Assembly: GCA_021234155.1 (NCBI GenBank)
Contig: JAJEKV010000872.1
Coordinates: 1 to 64,000 of the forward strand
Source: Isoetes taiwanensis
Lineage: Eukaryota; Streptophyta; Lycopodiopsida; Isoetales; Isoetaceae
DNA: 64,000 nucleotides
Direction: 5' to 3'
The first letter of the stretch is position 1, and each line of letters opens with the position of its first letter. Below are positions 22,500-34,985 of the stretch, one piece after another. The translations under genes and the position numbers were made by a program. The notes under the pieces are model-generated. The model was given only the letters and a program-made list of their open reading frames with translations, searched no databases and had not been told where the DNA came from.

Positions 22500-25400
22500 A
22501 GATAAATAATACGTAGATCAATCAATCAATCAATCTTGTTAATTTGGGATTTTCCGGCCTAGAGGAAAATGTTTTTGTAATTTTTTTTTAATTGATTTCC
22601 TAAGATTTTGTGGGTTTTCGGCCGCCGGAAAAAATTATCGGTTTCCAGAAATCAGGAAAAAAAAAAATTGGTATGATTTCCATTTTCCCTAACCCCGAAA
22701 GCGGATCGATTTGCCCCTTTTATTCGTGGTTTTGGGGGTTCTGATTCGCGGGTAATCGATCGGGGTTTTGGGGCTTCTGAGTTTTCGACAATCGACCGGA
22801 TGGCTTGCCTCCCGGTTGGTGCATCTTCTTGCTCTTTTGATTCTGGTAGCTAGCATGTTGGATCAAAATCCGTCAAGATAATGCCATGTGCGGGGATAAT
22901 TCGAGCTCGAATATTTTTGGTAGCCTTGGAATCGATGGGGTGCATGGAGGGAGGACAAGTTGCAGAGGGAGGTAAGCGAACTTCTATCTCTTTTCAAATA
23001 ACATAATTTTTTGGGTTTTTTTTTTTTTTTAATTGCATAGGCGGCACCTGACTGAAAGTCCATGATTGCTAACGATCCCCGGTAAGAGACTTTCTTGGCC
23101 AAATTAGGCACCAATGCGTGGGAGATTATATTTCCACAATCACCAAGTTTAGGTATGAAATACGACAATTTCAGGCCATTTGTGATTCCTCTAAGAGCTG
23201 CTTGGACGAGCTTGCTAAGGTAAACTTAATGTTCTTTTTCATTTTCTCAATTCCAGTGATTTACTGGTCCGGGGTTCATGGGTAGATATTTGCAACAATA
23301 AGTTGTATTTGAATTTTCCAGCCCGTTTGTCGATTATCAAGATTCGTGCCTTGCATGATATGTCAAGAAGTCTTGACATATAGAATCACATGTTCTTTGC
23401 ATCTTTTGTTAGGAGAATATATGAAATAATAATGGTAGATGCTTTATTTGGAAACAAAGATCTGCTATCATCGGGGATGTTATGTGCAGATGCTCTGTAT
23501 CTTATCCATGTTCTTTATGTAGGTCGTGGCATAGGCGGAATAAGGAAAACCCAAGAGCCAAGTAGCTAAGTCGCTGCTCAGAGTTCAAGTCTCCAAGGAG
23601 GTCAACTCATGCACATTAGATTATTGGGGAAAATATTGCACAATTGATCAGGCCAAGGACAAAGCATTATTTGTTCTTAACATGCTCATAGATTGTGTTC
23701 TTAACAACTATGAGATGTATTAACAATTTATGAGTAGGTTGAGATTCTTTGGCCTATGGATGTGGTTTCAACTACTGATTAAAAAGCTATGGCATTGATA
23801 ACGTCTAGAATTTGATTATGCATTCCTTGGCAAGTGCTATTTTTCGGGTCGTCTCATGTCCCGCTACTCCAACATGTTTATCCGGTGGATTTGGTTTCTT
23901 CATGTGCTTCACATTCGTGAGTCGACAAAAATAAATATATCCGGGCGTGTGTAATTGAATGATGAGAGTGATGGCCAATGGACATGGTTCCATCCGATTG
24001 TATCGGCATTAGGCATGTGTGCCACAATTGCCACAATCATCTCAAGGTTGAGTTCTAGATTCATTCATGTTGTCACATGTCGATGATGTTTTAGCCTCAC
24101 CCTTCTTCTTCAGTATTCTAGTGGCGAGCCCCTTCATCTTCAACGAGGTTAGGAACGAGGTTAGGAAGTCCTATCTTCAAGAATTTGCTTGGTTTTGCGG
24201 GGGTGGAGGACTCTAACCCTACCTTACAGTTTATTGAGATTATGATGGGATCTTTTGGTATCTAAGACCTAGGCTTTTTGGATACGAGGCCAATACATAC
24301 GAAGCCAACACATAAGTTTGTCCCATTTCGAGAACCTAGAAAGGTTTATGAGCTGGAGATTATCAATCTATTCAGTGTGAAGCATCGAATTAAACTTGCT
24401 ATAGATAAGTATTTTTTACTTCATAGCATAGCCATAAGACATAATAAAGAGTTTCTTTATGTTTACTTGATTAAAAACACATATGGTTATTTGCATCTCG
24501 AGGTCCGGAACTTAGCCCTTCCATTCTTTGTCCTGATCTATTTCAGTTTGCCTAGATAGGAGCAATTCTTTATAATAATTGTACCAAATGCAGAAACTTC
24601 AGCACAAGATGCCCGTTTTTTTGAATGTCATAATATCTTTATTCCATACAAAGAACTTTTTTCCCTTCGTCAGCAGCAACACAGGTCAATCAGCAATGAG
24701 TATGTATTGCAATGCTTCGCTTTTAGTTTTGGATCCATGCCAGTGCATCATCTTAAACGTAGCCGAGAGAACATGATATCTACACCAATGCATATCCTAT
24801 AACTAAGCTCAATGCATGTCCTATAGTCAAGCGTCTATGTTGAAAGTAATCATCCATTTTTGATATTTTCCCATCATGGCATCTCTATTATTTCATTATT
24901 GATTGACGTAATCTTTGCGAGTGGATGTCATAGTTATAACGGGGTTCATGCATAACCCTCGGTGTTTTATTGCACCACCTCTATTTCATGGGCCCGACCA
25001 CGATTACATGGACATTTATATCCGGCAAGATGGGCCGAAGTCATGAGATGACTTTATTCCGAGCATATATTATCAATAGATCATTAATTGACTTCAAGAT
25101 CCACCTTATTTATTTTACACGCATACATGTCTAAAAGAAGGATTGTTCTACAATGATGATTGCCTTATTATGCTCAAGATTGTCTACTTTATAGCATTGA
25201 GCAAAGGGTTCTAGAAAAGACTGATGGTGATACTGTGGCATGTGGCACTGAAAGTAATTTTCGAGAAGATATTAGGGACATGTTGGTTACTAAGTCCCGC
25301 GATTTTGCGAGGCGATAAAATGACGGTATGAAATCCAATCTGTTTATTCAAATATAAATGTACAAGTTTAGAGACATAGTTTTCCAAATGTTTCATTCTC

Positions 25401-28400
25401 ATATTTTTTGTCGCTGAAACATTTCCAGGCTAATCCATCTACTGATTAATATATGGGTTTCTCTGCCGAAGCCAACAAAAGCTCCTGCTCTATATATACC
25501 GTATAGGATTATAGATTGCTCATACCATTTGCCCTGTCCCATGTTATACAATGATTATTCCAGTATTCAAAAAATTGGGCCAGATTAGTCTGTCGAGATT
25601 AGAGATTTCGAAATTAAGATTTTGGGTCCGGTTTATTATTGTCAAATCTTAATTTAGGATCTAGATCCCATCTTGGGGTTCTTTATCAATATGACTTTAT
25701 CAAATGGCCACTGCCATACTCTTTATTACATTTTAGAACCTTTTCACAAGCTGAATATGAGGAATTGATTTTGGGGCCATAGCCCCTTGCTATTATCTAT
25801 CAACATTATTTCTTCAAGTCCTAATCTGGACATTTTTGGATGGAGAGCAGATCATAAAAAGTTTAATCAGCATGCATAGATCAGCGTGAGCTGAGATCTT
25901 TTCTTCTAATTTAGGGACAAGCTTGCATAGACCAGTGTGAGCTGATCCTTTTGATAGATTCAGGAAGTGTCGCTTCATTTGGCAAATTGCGATAGAAATG
26001 CACCTTTTAATGGATTATGCATAGGTAGTTTAGCGAAGAAACATTTGAAATGGTGATTCCAGAAGATCAAACAAGATTCTAGCATAATCTGAATGATTGC
26101 AATTTTTCTTTACATCCATTCCAGATGTTTAATGATATCTATGCCATTGTCAATTTGAGTGTAATATAGATCTCGACCATGTAGCACATCCAAATCACAC
26201 ATATGACTTGATTATGCACCGAAAAACCACTTAGCAAAGGCTGAATACTCAGGCATCATTAACTTTGCATTTTCCATCTACTGTAGAGCAGGTACTTTAC
26301 TGTAAGCATCTACATATTATTTTTGTATTTTTGGCTTTTCTCAAATATTTATCATTGGGATATAATTTATATGTTGGCATCACTTTCCAGTAGCTGTAGT
26401 CATGCATGGAAAACTTCCATGAATAGTGTCGATGATGATGGAATGGGCTTAATTCCATGGATAAATGTTACATTCTATGTCGTTCTTTTGCAAAGAGAAA
26501 TGAAGCCTAGACTTTTTGCCAATCTGTTTCTACAATCCAATTCTCTGTTTGTACATGTGGTAACTCGCAAGTAGATGTAGAATCTTGAATACTATTTCTT
26601 TTCGTTTCAGCACTTATGCAGTGAGACGTCATGTTGGGTGAGCATCTCAACTTGATTATTTAACATTTGTATAAATTCAGGTTTGTTCACTGGCTATTCC
26701 TGTCGTCAACTTGCTGAGCTAGGTGAATCCATTATGTCACCCAAACTTTTAACAGGAACATTTCTTCCACGTGTTCTCATTGGGAAAATATTGGCATGTT
26801 TAACTAACTAGCAAATATTGGTTATGTTGTTCACTAAGAATGTAAACAAAACAGTAGGGAGTGCGGCAATGTATGTAGGAGCACCTTGGCGTAAAGATGA
26901 CCTAGCCTATTCTGGGATATGCATATTTAATAGTTAGGTTCTTTATTTAGCTTCTAAATGGATCGATTAGGAGTTAGGATTTTAAGATGGTATTTTGATT
27001 TATTTAAGGCATCATTTACAGAAGGATTCTCCTTTTCAATGTGGAGGCAATGGGCAGATAAATGTATGTGCTTTTATAACAGCATTGCTTCTCTCAGGCT
27101 CTGTTAGCGCAATGTATTGAGGTGATTTTTAATTTTGACGTTTGCCTCTTCCAATCTTCAGAGGAGTCGGCTCAACTAAAAAAGTGAACACATTCGTTTT
27201 GAAGGTAAATCCTTAGATTACAAATAGAAATATGAAAATAAGCCTGCTCCAGCTCTGGAATTTCACCCACGTGTTTATGCTGGCTGTAACAACAGGTGAT
27301 ACAATAGGCAGCTATTTCTTTTATCACCCGTGCTGTGAAAAATCTTCATGGAGCCATTTTCAGATCATCGGAAGCGTATGAATTAAACATAGATTCAACA
27401 GTGGATAAAGAAATATTCAGAATGACACATAATGTCTTAACCACTACCCTTTCCAGTTCAGGGTTTCTGCATAGAGCTCTTTGCAAGCTTACTACCCTTT
27501 CAAGTTCAAGATTTTTGCACGTAGCTCTTTGTGACCTTATTTGAACTAAGAGCAGTTATAGGACCTCAAAACTATGTCCTTCGAGAAGACAGATGGATAT
27601 AAGTATCCTAGAATATGGCCCAATGGCAAACATGAACAAAAAAAATGCAAAATATGTTGTGAAATGAAGATATAGGCCCAAATAGCAGACTATGACCTTT
27701 AATAAGAGAAGCAATCAATACAGGGCATAGAACTATATACAGATTTACTGTAAGGCATAACTTACACCAGTGCAAAACTCAAAGGCAACAACCTAAACAA
27801 TAATCGAAAGTCTTGAGGACTCACATTTCTGCTAATTTGTTGTAGGTGAGCATCTGGACACATCCATAAGATAATCCTTATCGAATCTCAATAACAACTA
27901 TATATCAATTTGAAGAAAATTGCAAGCAGTTCAAAGTCCACCCACATTTTTTGCATGTTATGATGCAGTTCTATGGTATCATCCTCTTCTCCATTTCTGC
28001 TTCTTTACGCATAGTAGCTATTACTATCCATTATTGCCATTGCTTCTAAAATATGTATAATGTTGCTGATAATTTGAATCACTGAAATTTCTGCAGATAT
28101 GTTTCTTTTGCAATGCAAAGAATCCAAACATCCTTCTGCATTACTTTAAAAGTCTAAGGTATATATTTTCTTGCCATGCATTATTGCAGAAAATTCGTCA
28201 GATTACACAAATTAAAGGTTGAAGATTAAAATGTTATTTATGTTGTTTATTTGTGTGTTTCTGTTGTAGGTCAGGTATGGTTGTTTGTCGGTGCCATCCA
28301 CATTCTGGATTTCGATGCTACCTCTTAAATTTTATATTCATGTTCACTAGGTAGATCTAAAGACGTCATTCAATCAATCATTTTCCAGCAGGTAGGATGA

Positions 28401-28841
28401 TTCAATCATAGTCATGAATAAATTTAACCTTGATGTTACATTTAAAGCAATTGAATTTAGCTTTACCATCTTTTTTTGCAGGCCTCATAATAGGTAATTT
28501 GGTGAGGTACATAGCCAAGGCTTTTGAACAAATGGTTGAATATAGCATCGGCTAACTATAGGTCTATTTTCAATTTCTGTTTAGGGTAAGAAAGCACTAT
28601 ATTATAACAGTGCCCTATTTCATAAATTATTTATTTTTTATTGTAGTCCATGCCATTAGTTTTTTGTGTTTATCTGCACACAAGAATTGTGCAATGACCT
28701 CAACTCTTTTTCTCTAAATCCATCAGAAATATGAAGATAATTTATCGAAATCTAAGGCTGCTTGATGTACAACCGCCTTATATTTTTTGTCTTGCAATGT
28801 CATAATGAACTGGAGGCTCAACTTGAAGTTGGACGAAGTAG
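22500..28841. other. Long intergenic stretch without a recognised gene
   Basis: About 6.3 kb with only short open frames, none carrying a known motif. A 48-bp tandem duplication beginning ACTACCCTTT lies at 27443-27490 and 27491-27538. The leftmost few hundred bases, next to the PWI-RRM gene, probably hold its promoter and 5' untranslated region. No TATA box could be assigned with confidence. Confidence 0.4.
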
Positions 28842-29348
28842 CGTCGAAATATTTTTACCCCGGTTATTGTGATTCTATCGCAAGATATTCCTGCCGCCGT
28901 GAGAATCACGAAAGCCGGAAAACGGGTCCGATTACGGAGACCCCGAATCGCGTATTAATCGACAACGCCACTTTATTCCACCAGACAGAATCATTGCCAT
29001 TTTATTCCACGTGATGGAATCACCATCGTAATTGATTCTGCCCGGTGGAATATCCCAAGTAAAAATTCAAATTTATTACGTCGTGTTATTCTTTGGGAGG
29101 TTTTGCAGCTGCTGCGGCTATGGCGGCGGCTATGGCGGAAGAAAGGAGTTGCTCCGGAACGTCGCCGAGAACGGCCAGATGAATCTGTCACAGAGCCGGC
29201 CTACGTCGCTTCTTTGCAGATAAATCCGACGTCTCTTCGCATTCTTGCTTCGCAGATTATAGGTCTACAACTCCGGCGCCTCGTTGAAGCTTTCTTTTCT
29301 CGTTTTTCTGTCCGGATCTAGCTTCTCGAGGCGTCCCTTCCTCTCGAC

Positions 29349-29460
29349 ATGGCTGCCATTTCTGCTTCTATTTTGGTTAAGTTCTTCTTAACCTTGTTGA
29401 TCTTTGTTTTGATCCCCGCTGCTTATGCGCAAGAGGGTGCCCCGGCTCCTGCTCCAACCC
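29349..29460 (+). pseudogene. Fragment of an arabinogalactan-peptide gene
   Basis: Starts with ATG and reads MAAISASILVKFFLTLLIFV, then LIPAAYAQEGAPAPAPTP. This is a signal peptide followed by a short hydroxyproline-type APAPAP segment, the N-terminal half of a plant arabinogalactan peptide, a GPI-anchored cell-surface proteoglycan. The C-terminal GPI signal is absent. A second copy of about 60 bp of the same exon lies at about 29735-29798. It continues through ACCAGTGATG to a splice donor (GTGAGC), as a normal exon end would. Unrelated antisense sequence separates the two copies. Confidence 0.7.
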
Positions 29461-29725
29461 CTCTTCTGCTTAGGCTCCTGCTCCTGCATTTTAACCCCTC
29501 TTCGGAGCTTAGGCTTAAACTGAGAAATATGATACAGATACGAAGCACGGGACAGCCTATGCTTCTTCAAAGGCTTCTCATCTAGAAGGTTTGATTCAGC
29601 AGGCTCCCAGGCCCAGTCTGTAATCTCATCCTTCGAAGAACAAATATCCATAGCCGAAATATCAGAATAACTCGGCGTTCCATCAATCTTTCCCATTTCA
29701 GCCTCTGTTTCTCCCGCGCCATCGT
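29461..29725 (-). pseudogene. Unrecognised gene fragment in antisense orientation
   Basis: The minus strand stays open and gives protein-like text such as SYSDISAMDICSSKDEITDW, EPAESNLLDEKPLKKHRLSR and YLYHISQFKPKLRRG. Acidic, basic and aromatic residues are balanced. I do not recognise the parent gene. It is wedged between two partial copies of the arabinogalactan-peptide exon, which suggests a separate acquisition event inside the element. Confidence 0.4.
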
Positions 29726-30179
29726 TGAAGCTTTGTTTTGATCCCCGCTGCTTATGCACAAGAGGGTGCCCCGGCTCCTGCTCCAACCAGTGATGGTGAG
29801 CTTTTTTCCTTCTCCAAAACTCCGTTTAGGTCTTTCAATCTTTCTTCTTTTTTCGCCCATAAATCATGAGTCACTGTTTAACCATATTGTATTCGATTCA
29901 TTCTTTTATATTCTATAACGGCTCATTTGTGTTCCTGTGATGGATATGTTGTGTGGATGATGAATGTTGAATCATCAGAAGAACAAGCTAGTCATTTATT
30001 ACTGCTAAAAATATTTGCTTCCTGAAAGGCATGCTGCTGGGTATTGAGGAGTACTAATTATTGCTGCATTCATAAGCCCAAGCTGTTAAAATGCTTCTGT
30101 GCAAACGATTAAGTGTTGAATTGATACAGATGAGAAAGTAAGCCTGTTTGTTTTTTTTTTTGTCTACCGGTTTGTCCTA

Positions 30180-30226
30180 GGGCTCTGGTGAGGCCGATCT
30201 GGCCTGGAGGTTCGAATCCTCCAGCC
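30180..30226 (+). repeat. tRNA-like segment with a perfect T-arm
   Basis: CTGGAGGTTCGAATCCTCCAG forms a five-pair stem with a seven-base TTCGAAT loop, which is a canonical T-arm and Pol III B box. The preceding sequence (GGGCTCTGGTGAGGCCGATC) does not fold into D and anticodon arms of usual size, so a SINE head or tRNA relic is likelier than a tRNA gene. Confidence 0.4.
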
Positions 30227-30423
30227 CAAAGAGAACATCCTTCATTTCTTATTTCCGGAACAGGGTTATGTATGCTTAGCTAAACCATCCTGAACCAGTT
30301 TCTATGGAATCAGAGGAAATTTATCTTGAACCATTTTCTGTGGAATCAAATGAAAATTTGGGATTGAACCATGGTAATTTTTCCTCCTCGTGGCACGGCC
30401 GTAGGCGGATAGGCCGGGCGATT

Positions 30424-31010
30424 TGAAATTCCATGGTGATTCCACCGGAAGGAATATTATGGTATGTGATTCTCACGAGTTAGAATATTATAGTGCGGTG
30501 ATTCCGCGGGTTAGAATATCTACTGGCGGTGATTCTACGGGTTAGAATATTATGGTGCCACGCGGTGATTCCATCGGGCGGAATTACAAGATGTTGTTGA
30601 TTCCACTTTCTAAAGATTTCACCGCGGTGATTCCACCGAGGCGGAATTTTCTGGGACGTGATTGTGGGGGGTATTTCACCATGGTGATTCCACCGGCGGG
30701 ATATCAAGGTGATTAAAATGCGGTGGAATAGCAAAGGTTGTGATTAGATCGGCCGGAATAACACGATTGTGATTCCGTCTCGCGGAATAAATATTACGAT
30801 TGTGATTCCGTCTGGTGGAATACATAAGCGGTGATTCCATCTCGAAGAATCGTAAATTGGTGATTCTATCTGGCAGAATAACAAAGTTGTGATTCCTAGG
30901 GAAGATATAAATGACAAAGCTTAATGGGCTGCACGGATATGGGGGCTTTGGTACGGATACTTGGGGTCTCGGCTACCGGTGATTCCATGGGGATGGAATT
31001 TTTTGCGATG
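30424..31010. repeat. Minisatellite of quasi-palindromic units
   Basis: Units of roughly 25-35 bp repeat many times, each containing GTGATTCC, a few bases, then GGAATA or GGAATC. Because GATTCC and GGAATC are reverse complements, each unit can pair with itself and with the fewer units in the opposite sub-end at about 28870-29060. They are candidate transposase-binding sites of the surrounding element. Confidence 0.75.
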
Positions 31011-31189
31011 GAATCACAATAACCGGGGTAAAAATATTTTGTTCCGACGAAGTAGATGAAGAATTTCCTTATCCCTTTATCATGTCAACTTATGTAGGTA
31101 TTTGCTTTTGTTTTGTTGTAGGAAGATCTAGCCATTTTATTATACATCCCTAACAGAGATTTTGATCAGGTCAGCTATGTCCACTAAGA

Positions 31190-31400
31190 CTACAGAGAAT
31201 CTGATCAGGTCAGCTATGTCATTCGTACCTTTTCTACTATTTTACTTCACAATCGCTATGTTATTGAACCACCATTGCCTGCACAAAGCAATAGGATCTA
31301 GATCAGGCCAGTTATGTCCGCACATTTTCTACTATTTTACTCAACAATCGCTCTGCCGTTGAACCACCATTACCTGCATAGAGCAAGAGCATGCAGAGCA
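31190..31400 (+). repeat. Tandem duplication of about 100 bp
   Basis: A unit running from GATCAGGTCAGCTATGTC through TTTTCTACTATTTTACT to GAACCACCATTGCCTGCA is followed by a diverged second copy. No coding signal. The next 750 bp to the LINE show only a weak B-box-like GGTTCGAATAC near 31592 and nothing else I can name. Confidence 0.55.
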
Positions 31401-32158
31401 TGTACATGCATGCTAAATGCATTATGTGATGCCATGCTAAATGCATTATGTGATGCAATGTATTTTTCTTTTTGTAACGTTCCTAACCGACATGCCCTTA
31501 ACCAACTGGGCAAAACCGTCTAGACGTTTATGAGTAGTCGCTTCTACCCATTTATGCCGGTGTCTCGGGAACGCCCCACAGGCACATTCAAGGTTCGAAT
31601 ACTCGAGCGGTCTACCATGGGCCCGTTACAGGCCTCAAGAATTTGTTCAATGCACTCGGGATCTTTGCACTCTAGCCTTTGGTCACGCCCTTTATTTATG
31701 TTCCAGATCAATCTTTCACGTTGCTTGATGGTGCATAATATTTATGCAAATAGATCTGATAGTTGTCAGGAGTGTGTCATTGTGATAATTGTTTTCTGCA
31801 AATCATTTATTAAAGCTTCTGATTAGTCTTTTTTGTAATCCCCTAACTATATTTTATTGGTATCTTTCTTGCATCCATGGTTTCAATGTCCAACTTTTAA
31901 TTTGACCATTCATATGATTCAAGTTTAAAATTGTTGTGCCTGATGATATGTGGATTTACACGGGGGGTGACTCCAGGCAACGAGAGCTGTTGGATAGGCA
32001 TATTCACCCCTTATTCCTTAATCTACACCGTACGTAAGGTTCCTCATTTGTGGGGTATGCAAGTATAAAATTTGCTATACTGTATAACATGATTCGCAAA
32101 ATACTATAAGATTTCAAGCGGAATACTATATGGTGTTGATTTCGTACGTGCAAAACAC

Positions 32159-32177
32159 AATTATAATAATAATAATC

Positions 32178-32221
<44 letters not shown>

Positions 32222-32222
32222 G
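32159..32222. repeat. (TAA/TTA)n tail of the LINE
   Basis: A TAA-type microsatellite interrupted once by CAT. On the minus strand it directly follows the conserved LINE 3' end (CCCATAGCCTACGGGCTTCC ... GCTAATAATC), so it serves as the element's 3' tail rather than an independent microsatellite. Confidence 0.8.
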
Positions 32223-34985
32223 ATTATTAGCGTCCACGGAAGCCCGTAGGCTATGGGACAAGAACATTCAGTATAACCAATAAACTTTGCGAGATGATTG
32301 TTCACATATTCTTAGTGTTCCTCGTGGTTTAGAAGCTCCCGAAGGAAGCTCCCTAGATATGGAAGCACTGGCTGGTGATGAAACAACCTGTCCATAGGTA
32401 TACTCCAGTCAATCATGGAGTATCTGGCGCGAAGATCATCATACTTATGACAGAAGTAAATAGCATGCCTCTCCGTCTCCACGTCCTCCTTGCAAGAACA
32501 GATTCTGTGTTGCTCATCAATGTTCAACCACCTCCCTCGTTCGATCATTAAGTGATGAGAACTCATGCGTATTCGTGCAATTGCTCTTATCTGCCCAGGA
32601 AACATGTTGTGGAGGCTCAGGTAAGGCTGTATGACATGGTCACGCTTTGGATTGAAGTCCCTGACATAGTACTGAACCTTCTTTTTAGAAGACGCATCGC
32701 AATATGCCAAAAATGCGCATTCCTTGAACTCTTTGGTGTAGGGACAAACAGTGAGGTTCAATCGTGCAAACGAGTCCTTTAGATCTTTATGCCAACACTT
32801 TTTGCCGCCCTCGTCAATCTGCGCAGCAACATTGAGAGCAGACTGTACAAGTGAATCTTCACCTGCTTGTGTATTCTGGTCGAGATATCGTAAAGTATTG
32901 CTCATAGCTTGAACTTCCAACGGGTGTGATCCAGTATCATACATCAGTATCTCATATGGAACCGCTCTTTTTACCTTCAAAGCCATGTGCAACCACATTT
33001 TCTGGATTGATTCAATCTCGTTCCATTTAGACCTGCATAGTGATGGCCCCCATATTTCACTAGCATACAAAATGACTGGCATTACCAATGCTTAAAAAAG
33101 CTTCTTTCGGAGTGGCCAGTAAGTAATATGCGCATGACGGCACAGATTGGCCATTGCATAAAATGCTTTCAAAGCAGCTGCAATTCTAAGATCCACGCCT
33201 TTTGTCCAAGGCTTTCGTCCAATGAACACTTCATGTCCCAAATATTTATAGGATTGTGCCTGTTCAATCACTTCTCCTTGATAGAATACAGTAGCGGGCT
33301 GCACTCCAAAGCTCAAGATCTTGGTTTTTTCCAGATTGACTGTAAGACCAAACTCTAAGCAAAATTCACTTAGCACATCAAGTTGTCTCTGCAAGTCTCC
33401 TATAGTATGGAAGCATAAAAGTAAATCATCAGCATAAAGCAAAAGGATTACCATTTCGTGGAAGATACGTGGGAAATGGCATCCAGATTGCTTGAGGAAG
33501 TCTTATAGTTGGTCAATGTACAGACCGAACAAGGTAGGAGAGAGCGGGCAGCCTTGTTTTACTCCCACATCACTGGTGATTAGATCAGACATGCCAAGTG
33601 GTGTGACCACTTTTCCCTGGACCGTTTCATATAATCTGCCTATAGCCTGCACCCATTCATTCGGAACCCCAAGCCGGATTAATCTGCATAGTAATTTCTG
33701 ACGGGGAACCGTATCAAATGCTTTAGCAAAGTCAATGAAGCAACAGAGCAAGGATGTTCCTTGTGATTTAGCATCTTCTATCATCGTCCGCAATGTGAGC
33801 AAATGGTCTATGGTTGAGAAACCTCGTCTGGACCCTGCTTGCCCTCGTGCTCTTATCCCCTGTTCCTCTGCCCATGCTGAAAGTTTAGAATCAAAGATCT
33901 TACCAAATAACTTAGCGAGAATGGGACTGATCATAATTGTCCTATAATTATTCGGCAGCAACACGTCACCTTGCTTATGAGTGGGGTGGATCAAGCTTGT
34001 TGTCCAGGCAGCCGGAAAACCATCTGTTATAGCTTGGTTAAAGAGATCTGATATCAGGCCAGCAAGCTCTTTGCCACCATCTTTAAGATGCTCAGCCAAC
34101 AATCCATCTATATCCCGTGCTTTGCCACATGCTAACCCATCTATTCCAGCCTTAACATCTTCCATACTAACAACAAACTGCTGGATGGCTTCTTTAGGTA
34201 AGCGCAACCGATCTTCCCCTTTAAAATAGAGATGCAAAGCATACGTTTTCCAAGTATGCAAATCTGTCAGGGCCAGCTCCTTGGTTGGAGGAGTGAGGTG
34301 CTTCCAAAACCATTTGCCGGAGTGTGCTGCCTTGTTCTCAAGTTTTACCTGTTCGGCTTGTATCCATGCTCGTTTCTTTTGTTTCACCAGTTTTCTATAT
34401 TCTTGCAGTTTGACAGGGTTGGCAATCTTTTTTCTGGCATGTTTTAGCTCATCGTCATACCACGCATTCCTGGGTTGAGTGCCTTGTTTCCTGGAGTATT
34501 CTCCATATGCATATTTATCATTGTCCGATAAAAGCCTATTAAGAGCAGCAGCCTTAGCATGTATACTATTCAATGCCTTGATTTTTGGCAGCCCGTTAAG
34601 GACTCTAGCATGAAAATCCAGCTTTTTAGCCTCATTATATTTGATACCTGGCTTATAATTCCTTCTCCAAGGGATATTATGCGCTGGTAATGTGACTATA
34701 AGAGGAGCATGGTCACTTTCGCTCTCAAAATCTCCAACTGTGAAGTTTTGGATCATATGCATCAAGTGTGGTTCACCGATCAGGTAATCTAAGACTGAAT
34801 AAGTGAACTCCTCTGTATTCTCGCTTCTAGAGGTGTAACCATCGGATTTGAAGTGGCCAACTCCATTAAAGATGACCATATTCAATGATGAGCAAAAGCT
34901 TAAAATCTGTTGACCTGCTGCATTCTGTTCTTTATGGCAACTCCTGCGGGTCCATTCCATGTCTCTGTATATAGCGAGCTAAGCT
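32160..34985 (-). mobile_element. Young 5'-truncated LINE
   Basis: The element contains the end of the endonuclease domain, the complete reverse transcriptase and the C-terminal domain, a short 3' UTR and a TTA-repeat tail. The 5' part (most of the endonuclease and any ORF1) is missing, as is typical of incomplete target-primed reverse transcription. No target duplication could be identified. About 60 bp around GCTCTCG.TGCC...CCCCCGTGT occurs to the right (about 35030-35062). An inverted, diverged copy lies to the left (about 31955-32012); its meaning is unclear. Confidence 0.85.
32312..34960 (-). pseudogene. LINE ORF2: endonuclease (partial)-reverse transcriptase
   Basis: The reading frame is continuous for about 880 codons except for two nonsense codons, at 33505-33503 and 33094-33092. 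Endonuclease end: SVLDYLIGE and SESDHAPLIV. Linker: AWYDDELKHARKKI. Reverse transcriptase: PNNYRTIMISPILAKLFGKI, AGSRRGFSTIDHL, FIDFAKAFDTV (about residue 408), GVKQGCPLSPTLFGLYIDQL and LLYADDLLLCF with both catalytic aspartates. After the thumb come VILYASEIWGP and a C-terminal C-x-C...H-x4-C cluster (CSCKEDVETERHAIYFC). The enzyme class copies element RNA at a nicked target. Only two point lesions suggest recent insertion. ORF1 is not seen. Confidence 0.88.

Larger units (their letters stand above)
28842..31045. mobile_element. Mutator/foldback-like element carrying host-gene fragments
   Basis: The 10-bp sequence GACGAAGTAG lies directly outside both ends (28832-28841 and 31046-31055). The ends are inverted copies: AAATATTTTTACCCCGG then TTATTGTGATTC on the left, and the reverse complement of the same on the right. 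The match is strong for about 45 bp. Beyond that both sub-ends consist of many short units built on GATTCC..GGAATC, only a few on the left but far more on the right. A 9-11-bp target duplication with long inverted ends is the signature of Mutator-like elements; the internally repetitive ends recall foldback types. No transposase is present. The interior carries pieces of at least two host genes, as in Pack-MULEs. Confidence 0.8.

Noticed and set aside
24278-24559. 93-residue open frame
   Set aside because: No recognisable motif, no conserved neighbours, no splice context. It is compatible with chance in AT-rich DNA.
30180-30226. Genuine tRNA gene
   Set aside because: Only the T-arm is convincing. 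D and anticodon arms of proper length cannot be formed.
30424-31010. CRISPR array (palindromic repeats of regular size)
   Set aside because: Units and intervals both vary, and the array forms the end of a transposon with a target duplication.
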